Assembly: GCA_964566765.1 (NCBI GenBank)
Contig: CAZMJI010000063.1
Coordinates: 1-6,038 of the forward strand
DNA from: Thioglobus_B sp964566765
Lineage (GTDB): Bacteria > Pseudomonadota > Gammaproteobacteria > PS1 > Pseudothioglobaceae
Reading direction: 5' to 3'
DNA: 6,038 bases
Part shown: positions 1-4,900 of the stretch, piece after piece
Layout: every line of letters begins with the position of its first letter
Position numbering within the stretch: the first letter of the stretch is position 1
Notes under the pieces: generated by a model
Databases searched by the model: none
What the model saw: only the letters and a program-made list of their open reading frames with translations
Told to the model about the DNA's origin: nothing
Translations under genes and position numbers: made by a program

Positions 1-1002
1 GTCAGCAGTATTGCGGTGGTCTTTAGTTTTTCTCGTTCGTACTTTTTTATTGATACTGAGTATCCAGCCGCGGTGGTGGATTTTGTGCAAGAGATTTTGC
101 CGGGAAAAACCAAACCCGAACTCTACAGTGCCATCGGCCTGCAAAAGCATGGTAAGACTTTGCTATACCGTAGCTTTTTGCATTATTCGCATAGTACCGG
201 TGAGAAACTCATTAGCGCCCCGGGGATTAAGGGCATGGTGATGACGGTGTTTACCTTCCCCATGTTCCCATACGTCTTTAAGGTGATTAATGATCACTTT
301 GCGCCACCGAAGATGGTCACCAAGGCTGAGGTTGAGGAGCGTTATTCCTTTGTCAAGAAGCATCGCAAGGTGGGTCGTTTGGCTGACACCTGGGAATTCT
401 CTAATGTGGCCTTCCCAATTCAGGATCTGGACCAAGAGTTACTGACAGAGCTACAAGAAAAGGCAGCTTCTAGTATTAGCATTGAAGGCGACCTGCTGAT
501 TGTCAAGCACTTGTATATGGAAAACAAGATGACGCCGCTAGACATCTATTTGAAAACCGCCAGTGGCGAGGAATTGGAGCATATTATTAATGATTATGGT
601 TGTGCCATTGATGACTTGATTAATGCCGACATCTTCCCGGGCGACATGCTCACCAAGAATTTTGGTGTAACCCGACAAAACCGCGTGGTGTTCTACGACT
701 ACGATGAGATTACCACCATGGATCAACCGGTGTTTAGAACCATTCCTGAACCCAGAACACCAGAAGAAGAAATGGCCTCAGAGCCTTGGTATTACGTGGG
801 TCCTGATGATGTGTTCCCAGAAGAATTTAAGTTTTTTATGTTTACTCAAAAAGAGTCAAAGAAAATCTTTAGTGAGTCCTACAGCAAACTCTTGGACGCC
901 AAGTACTGGAAGAGCGTACAAGAAAATATTAAAAATGGCGATGTGATTGACTACTATCCATATCCTCAAGAGCGTCGCATGTGTGAAATCTATCAATCCT
1001 AA
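1..1002 (+). CDS. aceK: Isocitrate dehydrogenase kinase/phosphatase AceK, 3' part (5' end outside window)
   Basis: AceK is a bifunctional cytosolic enzyme that phosphorylates (inactivates) and dephosphorylates (reactivates) isocitrate dehydrogenase, which decides whether isocitrate enters the TCA cycle or the glyoxylate bypass. The reading frame is open from base 1, so about 333 C-terminal residues are visible of a protein usually near 580; the N-terminal regulatory domain is mostly missing. The kinase-like fold is clear. An ATP-binding loop reads APGIKGMV (visible residues 73-80). The probable ATP-contacting Lys is in YVFK (residue 94). The catalytic segment GDMLTKNFGVTR has Asp215 and Asn220, and the metal-binding FYDYDE has Asp233 and Asp235. 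The conserved ASEPWY and DVFPEEF blocks follow. The internal GTG at position 16 is not the start, because family similarity continues upstream of it. It is the first visible gene of an operon with the RraA-like gene (12-base gap) and glcB. Identification is by recognised family sequence and is secure. Confidence 0.97.
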   Translation, partial: VSSIAVVFSFSRSYFFIDTEYPAAVVDFVQEILPGKTKPELYSAIGLQKHGKTLLYRSFLHYSHSTGEKLISAPGIKGMVMTVFTFPMFPYVFKVINDHFAPPKMVTKAEVEERYSFVKKHRKVGRLADTWEFSNVAFPIQDLDQELLTELQEKAASSISIEGDLLIVKHLYMENKMTPLDIYLKTASGEELEHIINDYGCAIDDLINADIFPGDMLTKNFGVTRQNRVVFYDYDEITTMDQPVFRTIPEPRTPEEEMASEPWYYVGPDDVFPEEFKFFMFTQKESKKIFSESYSKLLDAKYWKSVQENIKNGDVIDYYPYPQERRMCEIYQS

Positions 1003-1004
1003 AA

Positions 1005-1011
1005 GGGAGGT
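1005..1011 (+). promoter_or_regulatory. Ribosome binding site of the rraA-like gene
   Basis: GGGAGGT lies just after the aceK stop codon and three bases before the ATG at 1015. The match to the anti-Shine-Dalgarno sequence is strong, although the spacing is on the short side. It supports ATG 1015 as the start and indicates independent ribosome loading within the operon. Confidence 0.75.
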
Positions 1012-1014
1012 CCT

Positions 1015-1497
1015 ATGAAAGCAACCTGTGACATTTCTGACGAATTACACCCAAACGTGCAATATTTAGAGCCTGGCTATCAGAGCTATGGCGGCAATCT
1101 CGAGTTTTGTGGTGAGATCTATACCATCAAGTGTTTTGAGGACAATTCCCTGGTGCGTGAGACGGTGGCGACCGAAGGTCGTGGTCGCGTTTTGGTGGTT
1201 GACGCGGGCGGTTCTAAGCGTTGCGCGATGTTGGGTGATTTATTGGCCGCTAAGGCGGTTAAAAACAATTGGGCTGGGGTGATTATGTACGGCCTGATTC
1301 GAGATTCTAAAGAGATTAATAAGATGCCAATTGGTGTACGTGCCCTGGGTACTTACCCACTGAAAAGTGTGAAAAAAGGCATTGGAGAGGAGAACGTCAC
1401 CGTGACGTTCTCTGGTGTTAAGTTCGTTCCTGGTGAGTATGTGTATGCAGACCAGGACGGTGTTATTGTGGTTAAGGAGGCGCTAGAAGCATGTTAG
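1015..1497 (+). CDS. rraA: RraA-family protein with intact aldolase/decarboxylase motif
   Basis: This 160-residue protein belongs to the RraA / 4-hydroxy-4-methyl-2-oxoglutarate (HMG) aldolase family, small trimeric proteins. Some members inhibit RNase E. Others are divalent-metal class II aldolases that also decarboxylate oxaloacetate to pyruvate. Family marks are VKCFED-like IKCFEDN (38-44), GRGRVLVVDAGGS (55-67), GDLLAAKAV (74-82), YGLIRD (92-97), GIGE (122-125) and VYADQDGVIVV (143-153). Length is normal. Asp75, then exactly 20 residues, then Arg96-Asp97 matches the D-X20-R-D active-site motif of the catalytic members; as I recall it, E. coli RraA lacks this motif. The sequence therefore allows enzyme activity, while RNase E control cannot be judged from it. 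The gene lies between aceK and glcB, and its last codons carry the glcB ribosome binding site and overlap the glcB start. Family assignment is firm. The symbol follows overall similarity to RraA and does not claim the regulatory function. Confidence 0.88.
   Translation: MKATCDISDELHPNVQYLEPGYQSYGGNLEFCGEIYTIKCFEDNSLVRETVATEGRGRVLVVDAGGSKRCAMLGDLLAAKAVKNNWAGVIMYGLIRDSKEINKMPIGVRALGTYPLKSVKKGIGEENVTVTFSGVKFVPGEYVYADQDGVIVVKEALEAC
1390..1412 (+). repeat. Perfect 23-base palindrome inside the rraA-like gene
   Basis: Two 11-base arms, GAGAACGTCAC and GTGACGTTCTC, flank a single central C. As RNA this would fold into a stem of about 10 base pairs with a CCG loop. It lies in the codons for EENVTVTF and has no T-run after it, so it is not an intrinsic terminator. 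It may be a chance product of the alternating Val-Thr codons, or a structure that affects translation or stability of the operon mRNA. Confidence 0.6.
1474..1480 (+). promoter_or_regulatory. Ribosome binding site of glcB, inside the rraA-like gene
   Basis: AAGGAGG is a near-perfect Shine-Dalgarno sequence 10 bases before ATG 1491. It selects this ATG over the in-frame ATG at 1515. Because it sits within the upstream coding sequence, translation of glcB is probably coupled to that of the rraA-like gene. Confidence 0.8.
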
Positions 1498-3425
1498 AAA
1501 ACAAGTATCAAACAATGGGTCAATATCAGGTTAGTCAAAGCCTGATTAAGTTTATTGAAACCGAAGTATTGCCAGGATTAGAGGTAGAGTCGGCAGATTT
1601 TTTTGCCGCGTTAACCGGCTTTATCGCTGAGTTTAGAGATCAGGGTCAGGCACTGCTGGACAAGCGTGATCAGATTCAAGCCAAAGTGGATGCTTGGCAT
1701 CAAGCCAACCCAGGTGAGATTGACCTGCCAACTTATAAGGCCTTCTTGCAAGAGATTGGTTACCTACTGCCTAAGCCAGCACCATTTTCCGTTGAGATCG
1801 GTCAGGTGGATGATGAAATTGCCCGCATTGCCGGCCCACAATTGGTGGTGCCAGCGTCTAATGCACGTTTTGCCCTAAATGCGGTGAATGCGCGCTGGGG
1901 TAGCTTGTACGACACGCTTTACGGCACCAATGCAGTGGCGCGTGATGAGAATGAATCTAGCGCTGATCGTGCCACCAAGGTGATTGCCAAGGCCAATGAG
2001 TTCCTAGATGAAGTGGTGCCACTGGCCGAGGGCTCTTATGCACAAATCGCGGCAGTTGATACTGCTGCTGCACCGGTATTTAGCCTAACAGATAACACGC
2101 AAACCACACTCAAAGAGGCCACGCATTATGCCGGTGTGACTGCAGACGGTAACTTGCTGCTTAAGCAAAACAATCTACATATTGAATTGGTGCTGGATGA
2201 GAATCAGGCCATTAGCGATGTGCTGTTAGAGTCTGCTCTAACCACCATTATTGACTTGGAAGACTCAGTAGCAACGGTAGGTATTGAAGAGAAAATTGAC
2301 GCCTATCGTAATTTCCTAGGTTTGATGAAGCGTGACCTAGTGGCCAGCTTTAACAAAGGTGGTGACAAAGTTGAGCGTCGTATCAACACCCCTAAGGCTT
2401 ATACCGATGCCAATGGCCAAGCCAGCGAATTGTCAGGCACCAGCCTGATGTTGGTACGTAATGTGGGTCACCATATGCTCAGTGATCTAATCATTGACGA
2501 CCAAGGACGTGAGGCGCCTGAAGGTATGATTGATGCCATGGTCACCACACTGATTGCCCTGCACGATGTTAAACACTTAAAAACCAATTCAAAGCACGGC
2601 AACCTCTACATTGTGAAGCCAAAGATGCACGGCCCAGAAGAAGTGGCCTTTAGTGTGGCGCTATTTACCAAAGTGGAAGAAATCTTCGGCCTACCTGCCA
2701 ACACGCTGAAGATTGGTATTATGGATGAAGAGCGTCGCACCTCTGCCAATCTGGCAGCTTGTATTGAGGCGGCNNNNNNNNNNNNNNNNNNNNNNNNNNN
2801 NNNNNNNNNNNNNNNNNNNNNNNNNNNNNNNNNNNNNNNNNNNNNNNNNNNNNNNNNNNNNNNNNNNNNNNNNTGGGTGCCGTCACCAACGGCGGCTACC
2901 TTGCATGCCACGCATTATCACCAGTTTGACGTCTTTGCCCGTCAACAAGAGTTGCTAGCTGGCAGTGTTGAGGTCAATGAAGACGATCTATTGTTGCCAC
3001 CGCTGATGACTGGCAGCCTAACTGATCAGCAAATCCAAGCTGAATTGGACAACAATGCACAAAGTATCCTAGGTTACGTGGTGCGCTGGATTGACCAGGG
3101 TGTGGGTTGTTCTAAGGTGAAAGATATTAATCAAGTAGGCTTGATGGAAGACCGTGCGACTTTGCGTATTTCTTCTCAACATATGGCCAACTGGCTGCAT
3201 CATGGTATCTGCTCTAAAGATCAGGTGGAGACGACGTTTAAAGCCATGGCCAAAGTGGTGGACGAGCAAAACCAGGATGATCCGTTCTATCAAAACATGG
3301 CGCCAAGCTATGACGGCTTTGCCTTCCAAGCGGCCCTAGCTTTGGTATTCCAAGGGGTTGAAGAGCCAAATGGTTACACTGAGCCAGCCTTAAGAGAATA
3401 TCGCCAGAAGAAACTCGCTGGCTAA
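1491..3425 (+). CDS. glcB: Malate synthase G, interrupted by an assembly gap
   Basis: Malate synthase G condenses glyoxylate with acetyl-CoA to make malate, the second step of the glyoxylate bypass and the entry point for glycolate-derived carbon. The TIM-barrel enzyme of the long G type is recognised across its length: EVLPG near the N-terminus, GPQLVVPASNARFALNA (115-131), TTIIDLEDSVATV (251-263), LVRNVGHH (321-328, catalytic Arg323), IVKPKMHGPEEVAF (374-387), MDEERRTS (411-418, metal ligand Glu413), WVPSPTAATLHA (from 462), GCSK (Cys540) and MEDRATLRISSQH (catalytic base Asp554). Numbering includes 34 unknown residues. The N run removes the segment that should carry the second metal ligand, the Asp of the LDRTGD-type motif. 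Compared with E. coli GlcB (723 residues) about 90 residues are missing there, so the true protein is probably near 700 residues. The frame is consistent on both sides of the gap. The ATG at 1491 overlaps the upstream stop by 7 bases (ATGTTAG). Confidence 0.96.
   Translation: MLENKYQTMGQYQVSQSLIKFIETEVLPGLEVESADFFAALTGFIAEFRDQGQALLDKRDQIQAKVDAWHQANPGEIDLPTYKAFLQEIGYLLPKPAPFSVEIGQVDDEIARIAGPQLVVPASNARFALNAVNARWGSLYDTLYGTNAVARDENESSADRATKVIAKANEFLDEVVPLAEGSYAQIAAVDTAAAPVFSLTDNTQTTLKEATHYAGVTADGNLLLKQNNLHIELVLDENQAISDVLLESALTTIIDLEDSVATVGIEEKIDAYRNFLGLMKRDLVASFNKGGDKVERRINTPKAYTDANGQASELSGTSLMLVRNVGHHMLSDLIIDDQGREAPEGMIDAMVTTLIALHDVKHLKTNSKHGNLYIVKPKMHGPEEVAFSVALFTKVEEIFGLPANTLKIGIMDEERRTSANLAACIEAXXXXXXXXXXXXXXXXXXXXXXXXXXXXXXXXXXWVPSPTAATLHATHYHQFDVFARQQELLAGSVEVNEDDLLLPPLMTGSLTDQQIQAELDNNAQSILGYVVRWIDQGVGCSKVKDINQVGLMEDRATLRISSQHMANWLHHGICSKDQVETTFKAMAKVVDEQNQDDPFYQNMAPSYDGFAFQAALALVFQGVEEPNGYTEPALREYRQKKLAG
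2774..2873. other. Assembly gap of 100 N inside glcB
   Basis: There are exactly 100 undetermined bases, the conventional placeholder for a gap of unknown length. The left flank ends in codons for CIEA plus the first two bases of an Ala codon. The right flank resumes at WVPSPTAATLH. In E. coli GlcB about 91 residues separate these points, which predicts roughly 270-280 real bases. A value near 274 would also keep the reading frame. Confidence 0.97.
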
Positions 3426-3430
3426 AGCGA

Positions 3431-3456
3431 GCACTACCCCCTGGGGTGGTGCTTTT
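3431..3456 (+). terminator. Intrinsic terminator of the aceK-rraA-glcB operon
   Basis: Arms GCACTACCCC (3431-3440) and GGGGTGGTGC (3443-3452) pair over about 10 positions with one G-T wobble and a very small loop that probably opens to four bases. TTTT follows. It starts 5 bases after the glcB stop. On the minus strand no comparable T-run follows the hairpin, so it looks directional. The stop codon of convergent xerD (3434-3436) lies in the left arm. Confidence 0.8.
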
Positions 3457-4306
3457 GATGCTGAGACTTCAGCTGTTTGTTGTGGATATGGGTGTAGATC
3501 TGCGTGGTCGAAATATCACTATGTCCCAGCATCAGCTGCACACTGCGAAGGTCCGCGCCACTTTGCACCAGATGTGTGGCAAAGGCATGCCTAAGGGTGT
3601 GTGGTGACAAAGGTTTGTCAATGCCAGCCTTGGCCGCATAGGCTTTGATGATGTAGAAAAAGTTCTGCCGACTCATGCTTTGACCTCGATTGGACAAGAA
3701 GTAAGCCTCGGATTGCCCGCTCTTTAATAGGTGTTGGCGCGCGCCTGATTCATATTGCCCAAGGTATTCAATCGCCAACTCGCCCATCGGCAGGATGCGC
3801 TCTTTATTGCCCTTACCTTCAATGCGCAAATATTCATCATTCAGATTAATGTTTTGATAACGCAGATCCACCAACTCTGTGACCCGCAGGCCGCAAGAAT
3901 AGAGCAGCTCTAACATCGCGCGATCTCTGAGTCCGAAAACGGTGTTGGTGTCGGGCGCATCTAGAATCGCCCCCACCTCATCAACCGATAGAAAAATTGG
4001 CAGTTTCTGTACTTGCTTAGGCGAGGCGAAGGTGGCGCAGGGGTCGGTTTCGATCAGTTGTTGGTTGGCCAAGTATTGGTAGAAGCCGCGAAAGCAGGTA
4101 AGCATCCGCGCCTGTGTTGAGCTGGCAGGCTGTTTATGCACAAAGTAATCGCGAATATCATCCGCACCAACCCGCTCAAGTGACTTGTCTAAAAAGCGTG
4201 CTAGCAGGCTTAGATCTGAACGATAAGCCGATAGGGTATTGGCACTAGCGCCAGTCGTAAGCCAGTGATGGTCTAAAAATTGTTCAATAAAGACCGCGTT
4301 GTCCAT
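3434..4306 (-). CDS. xerD: Site-specific tyrosine recombinase XerD
   Basis: XerD acts with XerC at the chromosomal dif site, under FtsK control at the septum, to resolve chromosome dimers. The 290 residues (E. coli XerD has 298) comprise an N-terminal SAM-like core-binding domain (about 1-100) and a C-terminal catalytic domain. The full catalytic set is present: Arg141 in CGLRVTEL, Lys165 in EGKGNKER, His236 and Arg239 in SPHTLRHAFATHL, His262 in LGHSD and nucleophile Tyr271 in TTQIYTH. The spacings equal those of E. coli XerD (R148, K172, H244, R247, H270, Y279). The C-terminus HQKHHPRG favours XerD over XerC. I chose ATG 4306 because MDNAVFIEQFL lines up with the E. coli N-terminus. An upstream TTG (4324) would lie in the T-run of the rplS terminator. 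The Shine-Dalgarno sequence is weak (AGAG close to the ATG). The 3' end runs into the glcB terminator, only 8 bases after the glcB stop. Confidence 0.95.
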   Translation of the reverse strand: MDNAVFIEQFLDHHWLTTGASANTLSAYRSDLSLLARFLDKSLERVGADDIRDYFVHKQPASSTQARMLTCFRGFYQYLANQQLIETDPCATFASPKQVQKLPIFLSVDEVGAILDAPDTNTVFGLRDRAMLELLYSCGLRVTELVDLRYQNINLNDEYLRIEGKGNKERILPMGELAIEYLGQYESGARQHLLKSGQSEAYFLSNRGQSMSRQNFFYIIKAYAAKAGIDKPLSPHTLRHAFATHLVQSGADLRSVQLMLGHSDISTTQIYTHIHNKQLKSQHQKHHPRG

Positions 4307-4322
4307 GACTCTAATTTTAGAC

Positions 4323-4352
4323 AAAAAAAATGCCGGCTATTGCCGGCATTTT
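4323..4352 (-). terminator. Intrinsic terminator downstream of rplS
   Basis: Read on the minus strand, two perfect 11-base arms (AAAATGCCGGC and GCCGGCATTTT, 4352-4342 and 4337-4327) enclose a four-base loop AATA. The T tract is eight bases long (4330-4323). This is a strong Rho-independent terminator 16 bases after the rplS stop. The A-rich opposite side gives four T in the plus direction, so weak bidirectional action is possible. xerD begins only 16 bases beyond the T tract. Confidence 0.93.
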
Positions 4353-4368
4353 GAGAAAAGCTGAAACC

Positions 4369-4719
4369 TTATTTCTTGGCCAACTTCTCTTTAATTCTAG
4401 CAGCCTTACCAGTTAGACCACGTAGGTAGTATAGCTTGGCTTGACGCACCTTACCACGACGCTTAACTTCAACCGAGTCAATCATCTTAGAATGGGTTTG
4501 GAAAACACGCTCAACACCTTCGCCGTGTGAGATCTTTCTAACGGTGAATGCTGAACCTAGACCACGGTTTTTCTTAGCGATAACCACACCTTCAAATGCC
4601 TGTAGTCTTTCACGGTTACCTTCGCGTACTTTTACCTGTACAACCACAGTATCACCTTGGGCAAACTCAGGAATGTCGTCTCTTAGTTGCTCTTGTTCGA
4701 TTTGGTCAATTACGTTCAT
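4369..4719 (-). CDS. rplS: 50S ribosomal protein L19
   Basis: L19 is a small basic protein of the large ribosomal subunit at the interface with the 30S subunit, where it contributes to an intersubunit bridge. The 116 residues match the family length (E. coli 115). Recognised blocks are QIEQEQ near the N-terminus, GDTVVVQVKVREG, RLQAFEGVVIAKKNRGLGSAFTVRKIS (39-65), GEGVERVFQTHS, VKRRGKVRQAKLYYLRG and TGKAARIKEKLAKK at the end. Lys and Arg are abundant. The start ATG 4719 fits the family N-terminus, although its Shine-Dalgarno sequence is only a weak AGAG. In E. coli rplS is the last gene of rpsP-rimM-trmD-rplS. Here no trmD precedes it: it has its own promoter 35 bases upstream, a divergent neighbour (gltD) and a strong terminator behind it, so it is probably transcribed mainly alone. 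Confidence 0.98.
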   Translation of the reverse strand: MNVIDQIEQEQLRDDIPEFAQGDTVVVQVKVREGNRERLQAFEGVVIAKKNRGLGSAFTVRKISHGEGVERVFQTHSKMIDSVEVKRRGKVRQAKLYYLRGLTGKAARIKEKLAKK

Positions 4720-4753
4720 TGCTCTAAAAATATGAAAATATCAAAAACGGACA

Positions 4754-4782
4754 ATTATACCCAGAATTTAGACCTTTAACAA
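4754..4782 (-). promoter_or_regulatory. Sigma70-type promoter of rplS
   Basis: On the minus strand TTGTTA (4782-4777, four of six consensus bases) and a perfect TATAAT (4759-4754) are separated by exactly 17 bases. Transcription should start near 4747, giving a leader of roughly 25-30 bases before the rplS ATG. The match and spacing are good enough to predict a strong promoter, as expected for a ribosomal protein gene. Confidence 0.8.
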
Positions 4783-4853
4783 GACAAGAATTCAATATAT
4801 TTTCAGCCCTAAGATTAAAGCTGGTTTTCAGCTGTGCAAGATTACTCCAACTA

Positions 4854-4867
4854 TGGCATAATTATGC
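4854..4867 (+). promoter_or_regulatory. Candidate gltD promoter (extended -10) with overlapping palindrome
   Basis: TGGCATAAT (4854-4862) is an extended -10 element, TG-N-CATAAT, with five of six bases matching. It lies 38 bases before the gltD ATG. The corresponding -35 position (4834-4839, GTGCAA) is weak, as is common for extended -10 promoters. The -10 overlaps the perfect 12-base palindrome GCATAATTATGC (4856-4867), which could be an operator half-site pair. An alternative -10, TATATT at 4872-4877, has no good -35. The leader has no clear Shine-Dalgarno sequence. Confidence 0.45.
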
Positions 4868-4900
4868 GCTTTATATTGTTTTAAGTTTCGTCTAAACACC

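Noticed and set aside
163..435. Minus-strand open frames opposite aceK (163-435 and 538-726)
   Set aside because: They are shadows of the conserved aceK frame, with no ribosome binding site and no family similarity.
2774..2873. Insertion element or genuine 34-residue linker in malate synthase
   Set aside because: The run is exactly 100 N with conserved flanks on both sides, so it is an assembly placeholder and gives no evidence of an insertion.
4322..4324. TTG start for xerD giving a 296-residue protein
   Set aside because: It lies in the terminator T tract, has no ribosome binding site, and adds six residues not needed for the match to the XerD N-terminus.
4819..4833. Small inverted repeat AGCTG-GTTTT-CAGCT upstream of gltD
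   Set aside because: It has only five base pairs and no T-run, which is easily expected by chance in this A/T-rich spacer.
4854..4869. Sigma54 (-24/-12) promoter for gltD
   Set aside because: The GG and GC pairs are not spaced 10 bases apart; the two possible GC positions are one base short and one base long. Sigma54 spacing is strict.
4852..4872. Possible dif-like site: CATAA next to TTATG in the intergenic region close to xerD
   Set aside because: The XerC-like and XerD-like half-sites abut directly, without the central region of about six bases that dif requires. The resemblance is due to the short A/T palindrome.
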